Shown here: piece by piece, positions 32,987 to 44,151 of the stretch | Layout: the number at the start of each line of letters is the position of its first letter | Position numbering within the stretch: position 1 is the stretch's first letter | DNA from: Monomorium pharaonis | Taxonomy: Eukaryota > Arthropoda > Insecta > Hymenoptera > Formicidae | Assembly: GCF_013373865.1 (NCBI RefSeq) | Contig: NC_050469.1 | Location: 17,913,046 to 17,977,045 of the forward strand | Direction: 5' to 3' | Length of the DNA: 64,000 nucleotides | Made by a program: the position numbers and the translations under genes | Notes under the pieces: generated by a model | The model's database searches: none | Seen by the model: the letters and a program-made list of their open reading frames with translations, nothing else | Told to the model about the DNA's origin: nothing

Positions 32987-35900
32987 ATGCCACGAGCAGC
33001 CGCAGTATCCAGAAATGAGATTATTGATGCTCTCACACAAGCTGAGATTTTGCAAGATTCAGAAGGGACACTTAAGCCACGCTCGAACAAAGTTTGGGAC
33101 GATGTTTGTGCATTATTGCAAAATAAAATTAAACGTGATACTCTATTTCTGCATGTACAAAAAAACAGAAATAATGTATTACTTAAAATCAAGCAGCAAA
33201 AGAATATACCAACAAATGAAGTAAGTGTAAATAGATCAGATGATTCAGTCGATCGATCTATTGAAAGTATCGCAAGTAGTAATGTTAGTGGAATTTGCAA
33301 AGATAATTATAATTGTCCGGATTTACTATTTGACTTAGAGATAGATAATGCTTCATGGAATAAGATTGCGCCTGTTTCTGTCGTTTACAAAGAGAAAAGC
33401 CAATACGGTAATAAGCGTCGTTATACCGTGTTAAAACAAGGTTGGACGGATGTTATACAAAAAGCATGTTGGGACAAAAGTAAATTACCTTGCGCATATG
33501 TTTTTAAGAGAGCGAAGATTTTTGATTATGGAAATAGCGTGTATTTAAATATAATTGGTAAATGCAAAGAATGTGGCGCAACTTTCAAAGGACATTGTTT
33601 AAAGGAGCCCATCCCCGGTCACGGTATTAAAATTTCTGTAAAAACAATAGATACTCGAGGGGATCCCCACGTTAGCAAACGCATGCTTAAAGGATTAGAA
33701 AGGCAAGAAGTTCAACAAGAATTGCTTTCTACAAAAGCTGTTAATTGGCGGCGTTGTAAAGCAACGAAGGATATGGCCTATGGAGATCCAGAACCTAGCC
33801 ATTTATACACTAGCAGTGTTCTTAGAAAAGCCCGTCAAGAAGCAAAGGATAAAGATTTAGGGGTATATAAGATTCCCGATTCCCTTATGTCATTACAAAA
33901 AATGAAATATAATGTAGAATTTGCAAGCATAATACGAGAAATAGCATTAGACAAATTTTATTGTATGTACTGGTCGCCGATGCAGCTCGATTTGTATAAA
34001 GACATTATAAAAAGCAAAGTACCTTTATCAATCGACGCCACTGGATCAATAGTCAGCAAATTAAAAAGACCTAATGGTCAATCCAATGCAATTTTCTTGT
34101 ATCAGGCTGTTGTTCCAACTGTGGAAGGAATACTTTCTGTTTTTCAGACTCTTTCAGAGAAACATGATGTAAATACAATATCTTATTTCATAAAAGAATG
34201 GCTACGTTCCGGTGCTTCCGCGCCCTATGAAACTGTAACTGATTTTTCGTTTGCTTTATTAAACGGGATTTTCTTAGCCTTTAATGAATGCAGTTTGAAA
34301 ACATACATTGACTATTGTCTACATCATCTTTCTGGCAAAAGCATTCAGACTGCAATAAAATGCTACATTCGTGTGGACGTAGCTCATACAATAAAAATGA
34401 TCACAAAGTGGAAATGTTTTAATAATAAGCTTCCGCGCATTAAAGATTTCTATGTCCGATGTATTGGTTTTATGGCAACTTGCAAATATACATCAGATTT
34501 TGAAAAAATGATGTCAGCCGTTCTTATAGTTTGTTTAAGTGAATGTGATGACACAGGAAGTGAGTGTGATAAACAAGAAACTTTTCTTTTAAATGCAATT
34601 CAAACATTTTCGTTAGAATTGGAAAAAGAAAGTAATGCCGATTTAAATACATCTACAGAATCCATTGAAAAATTTGATGATAAATTTGATGACGATTGTC
34701 CACAATTAACAAAAATATACGATAACGCTAAATTAATAGCTGAAAAATTATGTACATTAATGCGACCCAATCCCTATTACGCTCCAGAATTTGCAAAATG
34801 TTTCATGCGATTGTGCCGTTATTATGTTTTGTGGACAAATGTTATGTCCGAATACAGCAAAACAAATTATACTATAGCATCTTCAGCAAGATCAGAATCA
34901 TATTTCAATGAAGTCAAAAACATTATACTGTGTGACGATAGTAAACCTATTAGGATTGATAAATTTATTATAAAACATGTTCGTTCGATTATAGCCACAT
35001 GTAAAATTCAACGTGCTGCTTATAATGCGATTTTAAATCCACGTGAAGTTTTATCTGAAATATCTAAAGCCGCCAAAAGTTCAGATTATTCTATTTCTGA
35101 GATAAAAGCGGTCGAATTGTCAAAAAATATGAGTGATACCTCAGAATTTTCAGAGCAACATTTACAAGAAGAAGAAAATTGGCGCGGACAAAATAAAAGA
35201 AAAATACAGATAAATGAACATGATAAAAAAAATACTCCGTCTAAAAGAGGAAAATATTTACAGGCTTGCCCAAATGTTAGCTTAATGCACAATCGTCTCT
35301 TACGCAAACAAAAGGATATGGTAATACAAAATGGCAATTTACTTGCTGCTGTAAAAATAGAAAAGACAAAAGTACAAGTTCTAAATACCTGTTCTTTCGA
35401 TTCCCTCATTGAACTCATAGCCAATAGGTACTCGGATTATATTATATATCAACGACGGATAAATGCAGAATTTTCCGATTTCGAATTTTTTCATTTAGTT
35501 ACTGAGTATGCAACGAACAAAATTACAAGTAAATGGTATATTAAAAGGGCACTTTGCTTGTCTAAAGTTCTTGACAAATCCCTCTTAAGCATACTTGACT
35601 GTACGTATAATATATCAAGTTTAATTTTAAAATTATTACATGGTATACCAAGTACAATTAACGAGTTTAACTGTAAAAAATGTCAAACTAGCTCTAAGGT
35701 TATTGAACCAATTCTGCAAATTGATTCACAGTCGATATTGACTGAAGGGTTACAAACTGGTTTACAGAAAAGTGTTAACAAATATTTTTCGACGAATAAG
35801 AAAGTTCATTGTAATTCTTGCAAAGATTACGGGTGTGAATCTAGAAATCCCGGTCCACACCTGTTAATTGATACCGAACATCCATTTATTAGTGCGCATC

Positions 35901-36175
35901 AAGTAGACCTCGGATTTTCGTCGGAAATACCTTTGTCTGAAATACCGCACTTTATTATGATAAAAAAAGTTAAATATGTTTTAATCGGCATAGTACATTT
36001 TATCCCACCCGTAATCGAAAATGGTATTGGCCATTATATTAGTTTTTGTAAAACAGTAACTGGATCATGGAGAAAGCATGATGATCTGAAAATTAAACCC
36101 AATATAATTCCAAATGGATCCTTATCAAGCACGCTTGTTCGACCAGCAATTATAGGATTCGTAAAAGCGAATTAA
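32987..36175 (+). CDS. Intact MULE/NOF-like transposase with USP-like C-terminal domain
   Basis: 1062 codons without interruption; ATG at 32987 has AAAATG context. The open frame extends upstream only through a TTG. An N-terminal region (MPRAAAVSRNEIIDAL onward) suggests DNA binding. CKECGATFKGHC near residue 193 is a small metal site. A DDE-type core follows: LSIDATGS (Asp350), VTDFSFALL (Asp419), DVAHTIKM (His) and SARSESYFNEVK (Glu637), as in Mutator-like transposases. After a charged linker (about 690-770) the C terminus has LNTCSFDSL (Cys802), CKKC (896-899), CNSC (942-945), GHYISFC (His1016) and WRKHDDL (Asp1032). That is the Cys-box, zinc-ribbon, His-box order of ubiquitin-specific proteases. 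Transposase role: fairly sure. Peptidase-like fold: inference; activity unknown. Confidence 0.8.
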   Translation: MPRAAAVSRNEIIDALTQAEILQDSEGTLKPRSNKVWDDVCALLQNKIKRDTLFLHVQKNRNNVLLKIKQQKNIPTNEVSVNRSDDSVDRSIESIASSNVSGICKDNYNCPDLLFDLEIDNASWNKIAPVSVVYKEKSQYGNKRRYTVLKQGWTDVIQKACWDKSKLPCAYVFKRAKIFDYGNSVYLNIIGKCKECGATFKGHCLKEPIPGHGIKISVKTIDTRGDPHVSKRMLKGLERQEVQQELLSTKAVNWRRCKATKDMAYGDPEPSHLYTSSVLRKARQEAKDKDLGVYKIPDSLMSLQKMKYNVEFASIIREIALDKFYCMYWSPMQLDLYKDIIKSKVPLSIDATGSIVSKLKRPNGQSNAIFLYQAVVPTVEGILSVFQTLSEKHDVNTISYFIKEWLRSGASAPYETVTDFSFALLNGIFLAFNECSLKTYIDYCLHHLSGKSIQTAIKCYIRVDVAHTIKMITKWKCFNNKLPRIKDFYVRCIGFMATCKYTSDFEKMMSAVLIVCLSECDDTGSECDKQETFLLNAIQTFSLELEKESNADLNTSTESIEKFDDKFDDDCPQLTKIYDNAKLIAEKLCTLMRPNPYYAPEFAKCFMRLCRYYVLWTNVMSEYSKTNYTIASSARSESYFNEVKNIILCDDSKPIRIDKFIIKHVRSIIATCKIQRAAYNAILNPREVLSEISKAAKSSDYSISEIKAVELSKNMSDTSEFSEQHLQEEENWRGQNKRKIQINEHDKKNTPSKRGKYLQACPNVSLMHNRLLRKQKDMVIQNGNLLAAVKIEKTKVQVLNTCSFDSLIELIANRYSDYIIYQRRINAEFSDFEFFHLVTEYATNKITSKWYIKRALCLSKVLDKSLLSILDCTYNISSLILKLLHGIPSTINEFNCKKCQTSSKVIEPILQIDSQSILTEGLQTGLQKSVNKYFSTNKKVHCNSCKDYGCESRNPGPHLLIDTEHPFISAHQVDLGFSSEIPLSEIPHFIMIKKVKYVLIGIVHFIPPVIENGIGHYISFCKTVTGSWRKHDDLKIKPNIIPNGSLSSTLVRPAIIGFVKAN

Positions 36176-36204
36176 AATGTAAGAAATAGGACGATATTTA
36201 CGTG

Positions 36205-36450
36205 CATGCACGCACACGCACGCACACGCACGCACGCGCGCGCAAACACATACACACATACACACACATACACGGCAGAGAGGGTTTGGAGTCAGAAAAT
36301 ACTACGGGAGTGACGAACCGTGGGGTCCTTATCTCTGCCACGACACGCCCGCACACACGCACGCACACACGCGCACGCACACACGCGCACGCACACACGC
36401 ACGCACGCACGGACGCACCTTCCCCCCCCCCCCACACACACACATAAAAA
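36205..36450. repeat. CACG/CA microsatellites
   Basis: CACGCACGCA and CACACA runs at 36205-36272 and 36350-36445, separated by ~75 bases of unique sequence. They lie between the transposase stop codon and the right terminal array. Overlapping open frames on both strands are artefacts. Confidence 0.9.
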
Positions 36451-36625
36451 AGAGGTGTAAATCCGACCGCGCAACATCCACGTTGTACACCTTGGGTAAA
36501 GCTAATGCCGGCGGTATTAATAATAATAATAATTTATTACTCTTCAGCAATTTACATAGTGCCAAGAAGGGGACTTGGTTTACAATAAACAAAAAACTAT
36601 CCATTCATCCTTCCATCCAGTTGGG

Positions 36626-37241
36626 CCATGGGGCCAGTGTGAAGTTAGCCCCCCGAAAATTAATTTGTTTATAACTTTTAAACTAGAGGAAGGCAAACGA
36701 AAATTCCAACGGGGCATTCATGAGCAACCGATGGGCAAGCGAATAAAAAAAGAAAATTTTTGATTTTTCGAACTTGGGGGGCTAGTGTGAAGTTAGCCCC
36801 CCGAAAATTAATTTGTTTATAACTTTTAAACTAGAGGGGGGCAAACGAAAATTCCAACGAGGCATTCATGAGCAAACGATAGGCAAACGTATAAAAAAAG
36901 AAAATTTTTGATTTTTCAAACTTGGGGGGGCCAGTGTGAAGTTAGCCCCCCGAAAATTAATTTGTTTATAACTTTTAAACTAGAGGGGGGCAAACGAAAA
37001 TTCCAACGGGGCATTCATGGGCAAACGATGGGCAAACGTATAAAAAAAGAAAATTTTTGATTTTTCAAACTTGAGGGGCCAGTGTGAAGTTAGCCCCCCG
37101 AAAATTAATTTGTTTATAACTTTTAAACTAGAGGGGGGCAAACGAAAATTCCAACGGGGCATTCATGGGCAAACGATGGGCAAACGTATAAAAAAAGAAA
37201 TTTTTTAATTTTTTAAACTTGGGGGCTAACTTCACACAGGT
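36626..37241 (-). repeat. 148-bp tandem array, right terminal block
   Basis: About four units in the same orientation as 31600-32642, ending at the right terminus GGGGGCTAACTTCACACAGGT. Confidence 0.9.
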
Positions 37242-37250
37242 TCTGTGGCT
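37242..37250 (+). repeat. 9-bp target-site duplication, right copy
   Basis: TCTGTGGCT; differs from the left copy by one C/T transition. Confidence 0.7.
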
Positions 37251-38366
37251 GCTGCCGTATTATAATAATTTTTATAAAAGGACCCCGCACAAAACAAATG
37301 GAAAAGGAGGTACAGTCAAATTGGCTAAAACTGATGTATGTTATAGTTTATGACATCTGATCAAAAGTCCTCATAGGCCTGATCCGAAAATGGACAGTTT
37401 TCGCGTTATGAAGGGTCAAAGATTCCCACAAAACATAAAAATATACTCAGTACATACATTGTACATACATTTATGTATATTACATATTCCAGGTATATAC
37501 TTTCTTCATGTAATTTATATACATTGGATGTGAAAAGTATGTGCAAATGAAACCGGGTTAATGTACATAAAAGATCCATAGTATATACATATGTATATAA
37601 TATGTATATTGTATGTATGTATATTCTGTATATACATTTTTATGTGTAATATGTATATATTATGTATATACATAAAAATATACTCAGTACATACATTGTA
37701 CATACATTTATGTATATTACATAATCCAGGTATATACTTTCTTAATGTAATGTATATACATTGAATGTGAAATGTATGTGCAAATAAAACCGGATGTGTA
37801 TCTAAATATACCCCACAAAACAATTTGATATACAATGTATATATTATGTATATACATTTATGTGTGTTGTATATACTATGGTTCTGTATTACACGGTACA
37901 TCCATTGCATATGAAATGTTACAAGGAAAATATCCATTGCAGATCGGAAGTATATACACATGTATATGATTCGTATATTACATGTATATACATAATGTAT
38001 GTCCATTTATCATTCATTTTATATACATAACATGAACATAGAATGTACATAATACATGCATAATATTATACATATGTCCATAGTATATATACATAAGATG
38101 TACATAGAATATACATGATACAAATTTGTGGAGATTGTGTGTTGGTACGGTACCGTACTCGAGGCACGGTAGCTAATAAAAATCAGATTCGAGATCTGAT
38201 TGCGGAGTTGCAAGTAACCTCCTTATATATGCAAGAGAGAATCACTTGACTCCGGAGAAAGGGCTAAGTTGCACCGTCTAGCGGTGATTGCGAGAATTAC
38301 TCCTTACACGTGAGCGTACAAGTTCATGTTATAAAGGAAAAATATCTTGCATATGAAATGTACATA

Positions 38367-39477
38367 CATTTAACATTGTGCGCTGTATATACATACTAAA
38401 TACATTAATGGATATGCACTTTATATACCATAATGTATATTCGAATCATGTATGTGAGATGTATATACATTTAACATTGTACGCTGTACATACATATCAA
38501 ATACATTAATAGATATACACTTTATATACCATAATGTATATTCGAATCATGTATGTGAGATGTATATACATTTAACATTGTACGCTGTACATACATATCA
38601 AATACATTAATAGATATACACTTTATATACCATAATGTATATTCGAATCATGTATGTGAGATGTATATACATTTAACATTGTACGCTGTATATACATATC
38701 AAATACATTAATGGATATACACTTTATATACCATAATGTATATTCGAATCATGTATGTGAGATGTATATACATTTAACATTGTGCGCCGTATATACATAT
38801 CAAATACATTAATGGATATACGCTTTATATACCATAATGTATATTCGAATCATGTATGTGAGATGTATATACATTTAACATTGTGCGCTGTATATACATA
38901 TCAAATACATTAATGGATATACGCTTTATATACTATAATGTATATTCGAATCATGTATGTGAGATGTATATACATTTAACATTGTACGCTGTATATACAT
39001 ATCAAATACATTAATGGATATGCATTTTATATACCATAATGTATATTCGAATCATGTATGTAAGATGTATATACATTTAACATTGTGCGCTGTACATACA
39101 TATCAAATACATTAATGGATATACACTTTATATACTATAATGTATATTCGAATCATGTATGTGAAATGTATATACATTTAACATTGTGCGCTGTATATAC
39201 ATATCAAATACATTAATGGATATACACTTTATATACTATAATGTATATTCGAATCATGTATGTGAAATGTATATACATTTAACATTGTGCGCTGTATATA
39301 CATATCAAATACATTAATGGATATACACTTTATATACTATAATGTATATTCGAATCATGTATGTGAGATGTATATACATTTAACATTGTGCGCTGTATAT
39401 ACATATCAAATACATTAATGGATATACACTTTATATACTATAATGTATATTCGAATCATGTATGTGAGATGTATATA
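38367..39477 (+). repeat. 101-bp satellite, eleven units
   Basis: Units begin CATTTAACATTG at 38367 and recur exactly every 101 bp to 39377, with a final variant CGTTTAACAT at 39478. No insertions or deletions in eleven units (1111 bp); only scattered substitutions. Each unit contains TATATTCGAATCATGTATGT and CAAATACATTAATGGATATA. 101 is not a multiple of three, so no continuous frame exists. Confidence 0.95.
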
Positions 39478-39554
39478 CGTTTAACATACAAGATATTTTT
39501 TTCACATTATGGAAAAAAATGCATATACATAGAATATCCGATGTTATATGGGTT

Positions 39555-39641
39555 GAAAATATCGATTTCTGCATTTCTACTAATCAAGCGATTAAGAGTA
39601 CAAAGCAAAGCGTGATGTTGTTTAAAGTTGTTTTGAGTATG

Positions 39642-39720
<79 letters not shown>

Positions 39721-39963
39721 AGAGAGAGAAGCGTGCACGCATCCACGCATTACCATTGGCATTAGTGTAAAGGCCTCCCGCACACACTTTTGCATAACGC
39801 ATAACGTATGTATATAAGCAAATTGATTGGTTCATAAGCAAAGTGCATAAGAAGTTCGACCAATCGAATTTCTTATGCATTTATGTTATGCGTTATGCAA
39901 CTGTGTGCGGGGGCCTTTACACTAATGCCGACAGTAATGCGTAGATGCGTGCGTGCGCTTCTC

Positions 39964-39997
<34 letters not shown>

Positions 39998-40100
39998 TGT
40001 GCGTGTGTGTGTGTAAACATATTCAAAACAACTTTAAACAACATCACGCTTTGCTTTGTACTCTTAATCGCTTGATTAGCAGAAATGCAGAAATCGATAT
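39555..40100. mobile_element. CA/GT hairpin with nested GGCCTCCCGCACAC MITE
   Basis: The outer arms (CGATTTCTGCATTTCTACTA, CAAAGCAAAGCGTGATGTTG) are inverted around (CA)n at 39643-39717 and (GT)n at 39965-40014. At the centre a ~150-bp hairpin (39770-39921) has GTGTAAAGGCCTCCCGCACA and its inverse at the ends and GCATAACGCATAAC words. Confidence 0.75.
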
Positions 40101-40291
40101 TTTCAAGCTCCTATGAGAACTTTTGATCAGGATGTTATGAACTACAACATACGTCAATTTCAGCCAATTTGACTGTACCCCCTTTTCTATTTGTTTTGTG
40201 CGGGATCCTTTTCTTCACGTTTTACACATAATACTACATAATATCACATAAATATTACATAATATTACATAATATTACATAAATATTATTA

Positions 40292-41593
40292 TTGTTCTTA
40301 TTTGTAAATATTAAATTAACAAGCGAAACATCCACATTATTTGAAGATTTTTTAGAGGAAATAAAATCTAAATTTTCGAATAACAATAAACGTCAAAATG
40401 AAAACACCTCTGATACTAATATTATAAAAAAACAATATGTTAAACAAATGGGGGTTCAAGAACAATTGGCGTTACTCAGCAAAAATTAAATATTGCTATA
40501 TTGCAATTTGTCATTGAAAATGTTCAACCACTCTCAATCGTAGAAAGTCCTACATTTCTTGACTTAATTAAGATGGGTTTGCCGTCATCAATTCGAATAA
40601 TATATAAAAGAACGTTAAAAGAAAAACAAATCCAGTCATATGTTAACATGAAAAATAATCTTAAAAACCAAATAGCTAAACTAGAAATAATTTCAACCAC
40701 TGCTGATTTGTGGAGCAAAGCAAAACGGTAGATAATTGTGATATTTGATTTAATTTTTACATTAATATTTTATTTCTTTAAAGATATTTTTTAAATATTT
40801 TATTATAATAAAATAAAATATTTAAGAAAGCATTTTTTGTAGAAGTTATTTAGGAACAACAGCTCATTGTTCCAATCAAGACACTTTAAAAAAAGAATCG
40901 GTCGCACTAGCGTGCCGTAGGATAAAGGGAAAACATACCTTTGATGTTTTAGCAAAACAATTGATAACGTATTTTCGAAATATCATATAAAATAAAGTGT
41001 GTAGTACAATGACAGACAATGTTTCAAAATTTATTAAAGCATTTCAGCAAATTAACATTTTATATACAATCTTTTTGCATTATTTATATACATTGATTTT
41101 TTTTATAAATAAAATTTTATAACTTTTTCAGAAATTTTGAAAAAGAAGAAAATGATGATATTGACGCGGAATTGCACAATTTAAGTGATTTATTAACCAC
41201 TGATGAAATAAGAGATTTAGACGAAGATGTTATTACCCTTCCGCCCCATTACAGATGCGTTAGTCATACACTAAACCTTATAGCAGCTAAAGATTCTGAT
41301 AAAGCTTTGGATAATGCCTCATATAACAAAAAATACAGAATAGTCTTTACTAAATTAGTTAAATTATGGAATAAACAAAATCAGTCATCTCAAGTTGCCA
41401 AATAAAAGAACCTTGTAGAGTTTATTTAAAAACACTCGTTATGACTCGGTAATAGTTTTTTTATATTACTGTTTTTATTTATCTATATTTATTTTATTTT
41501 AATAAATATCTTAATGTCTTTTAAGAAATATATGCAGAGTTTATCAAAAGTATGTGCGTGTCTCTCTCTCTCTCTCTCTTTGTGTGTGCGCGC

Positions 41594-41642
<49 letters not shown>

Positions 41643-42054
41643 GAAAACCCCTAAAATTTGAAAACACTATATTTTAGGAAAAAATGTTTTAGAAAAGAAT
41701 TATAAGTTTCAAAAAGATACATTTAATGGCAATATGAATTTCAATGTTGGCGTCACCAAAATCAGATCAAGATCACATCAATTTTTTGGAAATATATATC
41801 TTTTATTATTTCTTTATATCTTTTATGAAACTAAATTTTCTAGTTTTATATGTAAACTAGTTTTCAAATTTTCTGAAACATATTTTTTATTAAGTTTATT
41901 TGAGAGATTCAAGGAAAACTTGATAATTTTTAAAATAATCCAACTTAAAATATTTCCTGAATTTTTTGTTAGAGGAAAAAGTGATGACGCCACTCGTGAA
42001 ATTTCAATGTGTCTTTTTTAACTTTATAATTTTAATTTAAAACAGAGAGGCAGG

Positions 42055-42094
<40 letters not shown>

Positions 42095-43632
42095 AAGAGA
42101 GAATACTTCATAAAGTATATCTCATAACATCAAAACTCATTTATTTATGTTACGATACATGGAATTCGATGTTTGATGCTGTATTCCAACTGGTAATGAT
42201 TTTAAAAGATGGCCCGGACAAAGTACATCAATGCTTGGATTTTTGTAATTTATCAAGATTGACAAACGACGAAATAAAATTTTTAGATGAGTACTGTAAA
42301 CTACATGCAAAATATATAATTGAAAAATATAAGAATTACATATAAACATTAACAAATGTTTTTTTATATTTTGGATTAGGTAATGGAACCTTTGGCAAAA
42401 ACATTAGATATCTTGCAAAGCGACATAGGAATGTACACGGGATATTTAGAACACTGTCTTGACTAGTTTACATACAAAACTCGAAAATATGATGAATAAA
42501 TTGACGGATTGTCGATCATTAGTTACAGCCATTTAGCAAAGTTTAATTCAAAGGTGATTTTGTTATGTAATCTCATTTAGAAGTTAAAGACTAAAAATAT
42601 ATACATATAGTATTCGTATAAGAACAAGACTATTTTAATATCTTAAAATATTAAAAATTTTAGATTTTGTACAACATTCGACAAAAAAGAATTAATCATT
42701 GCGAGTTGCCTTTACTCAAAGTTTAAATTAAATTGCCTACCTGAAGAAAAGAAAAAGTTAGCTGAAAGCTACTTAGAAGATTTATTAGATATTCGCTCAA
42801 GTGAAAATTCTCCAAACTCAAATAATAGTGATGATGACGATTTTTTCATTTTTTGTCGACAATCGACATCAAATTCTGAGTCTGGGGAAGAAGAACTACG
42901 GCGATTTTTAAAATCAAAAAGATCTGATATAGAATTATTGCAAGACTTCCCGAAATTAAAAAACTATTTATCAAATTCAATACTACTTTGTTGTGGCCCT
43001 TTGGTAGATAGAGGGCCACCGGTATTTGGGATCGTCCGTCGATACTCCTCGGGTCAGGTTTTTTGAGAATTTGTAGCCGATTGTCGTATAATAATGTATA
43101 TATATTTAATATCTTAATTACACTGAGTTACACTGATTTGATTCGTTAATACCCGTGACAAATATAAAAGAATGAGCGACATACGTTCGTCGCTGTATAA
43201 TGTGTAGCAAAGCCCGCTCGTTGTCTGTACCTCGGTGTTTATATACACCGATTTTTGATGTATAACCGGGGAGGGTACTTCCCGGTCACTGGCCTTTAGT
43301 CAATGTTCTTGCTTAGCCAGCAATTGCTAGCTATACAGATTCCACCCCAAAATCAAGAGATTTTGGGTGTTGTTATTGCAACCGGGTGCATTGCCCGGTG
43401 CGACGCCCGGTATGTAGGCTGGGCGATGTCCGCGCGCGAGTTGTCATTTGACACCTTATATCGCTTGTGACATTTCTTGTGCATTACACTCACAACAACT
43501 TTACCAAGCAGCGCAGCTGTTGAGAGAATGTTTAGCATTGCTAATACTGTTTTGTCGCCTTGTAAAGGTAATTTAACCGATGACATAATGGAATACCAAC
43601 TTCTACTAAAAATTAATAAAGATTATCAATAA
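40292..43632 (+). pseudogene. hAT transposase pseudogene
   Basis: Fragments in order: QMGVQEQLALLSKN; LKNQIAKLEIISTTADLWSK (40501-40731, start of the RNase H-like core); GTTAHCSNQDTLKKESVALA (near 40860); LPPHYRCVSHTLNLIA (41172-41405); WNSMFDAVFQLVMILKDGPD (near 42160); VMEPLAKTLDILQSDIGMYTG (42380-42450 in part); FDKKELIIASCLYSKFKL (42670); then across the LTR insertion LPSSAAVERMFSIANTVLS, the hAT C-terminal dimerisation motif, ending at 43632. Multiple frameshifts and stops; clearly dead. The BED finger is not found upstream here. Confidence 0.8.
42989..43497. mobile_element. Solo LTR inside the hAT pseudogene (509 bp)
   Basis: TGTTGTGG at 42989 and CACAACA ending 43497, bordered by ACTT at 42985-42988 and 43498-43501. 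It splits the hAT dimerisation-domain sequence just before the conserved LPSSAAVE codons, and reading across with one ACTT removed keeps the phase. It is therefore a precise insertion. Possible TATA elements at 43161 and 43237; orientation not certain. Confidence 0.75.
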
Positions 43633-44151
43633 AATTTAAAGAATTTATATTTTGTAAAATAATTGATAATTCTATATCTTAATCCAAATAAGCCTTGTAA
43701 TTTTATACATTTTAAGAAAATAATTGTAAGTTTAATAAAATTATATTGAGAGTAAAAATATAAATTTACCTATATTTATAAATGTAATTAACTTTTATTT
43801 ATAAATGTAAAACTTTTATTTACATGTGAAGCATTTTGAAACTTTGTTTAAAAATCTTTTTTTTCTAATTTAAGAAATATGTTGCTTACATTAATATTGA
43901 TATAAAAAAAATATTTTACAAATTTTTTATTTTATCTCGTTTTAGCATTAAAAAAGTAACGGAAAAAGTAACGAATCGTTACATCTTAAGTAACGGTAAT
44001 GTTAACGAGTTACTTTTGAGAATTAGTAACGGTAACGAGTTACTTTTTTGACTTAGTAACGAGTAACGGTAACGAGTTACTTTTAAAAAGTAACTTTCCC
44101 ATCCTTGATACAGAGTATTAAAGTCATAATAAAATCTACAGAGAGGTATTA

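Larger units (their letters stand above)
30791..37241 (+). mobile_element. Foldback (FB-NOF-like) MULE transposon, 6.45 kb
   Basis: Both ends are ACCTGTGTGAAGTTAGCCCC in inverted orientation, bordered by a 9-bp direct repeat (8 of 9 identical). The inverted ends are tandem arrays of a ~148-bp unit (30791-31560 forward; 31600-32642 and 36626-37241 reverse) flanking one long gene. Drosophila FB elements share these traits: tandem-repeat inverted ends, 9-bp duplications and, in FB-NOF, a Mutator-like transposase. A third copy of the terminus lies internally at 32642, so the left side alone (30791-32642) has the form of a complete short foldback. Confidence 0.75.
37276..40212. mobile_element. TIR element with CCCGCACAAAACAAAT ends and satellite interior
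   Basis: AAAAGGACCCCGCACAAAAC at 37276 is inverted at 40212; the arms run about 105 bp (through CAGTCAAATTGGCT and GATCAAAAGT). Inside: TATATACAT-rich words (37430-38110), a unique stretch (38111-38340), eleven 101-bp units (38367-39477) and a CA/GT hairpin (39555-40100). Two ~130-bp segments at 37435 and 37673 are direct copies. No transposase frame, so non-autonomous. Confidence 0.7.
40292..44107 (+). mobile_element. Decayed hAT transposon, right part
   Basis: Plus-strand hAT transposase fragments are followed by 3' subterminal GTAACGAGTTAC words (43950-44100) and a CTTTCCCATCCTTG end (44107), the inverse of a CAAGGATGGG hAT terminus. The left end is missing; it adjoins the 37276-40212 element. 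A solo LTR (42989-43497), microsatellites (41562-41639 CT/GT/CG; 42052-42090 GA) and an unassigned ~450-bp stretch (41640-42100) interrupt it. Confidence 0.75.

Noticed and set aside
36198..36477. Open frames next to the transposase on both strands
   Set aside because: They translate CACG/CA microsatellites (His-Thr-Arg or Cys-Val-Arg repeats).
38367..39477. CRISPR-like array
   Set aside because: Units are contiguous 101-bp repeats without distinct spacers; this is a satellite in a eukaryotic element. The same applies to the 148-bp arrays.
27264..43632. BED finger at 27264 and hAT core at 40292 as one gene
   Set aside because: They are 13 kb apart with complete unrelated elements between; more likely two separate hAT remnants.
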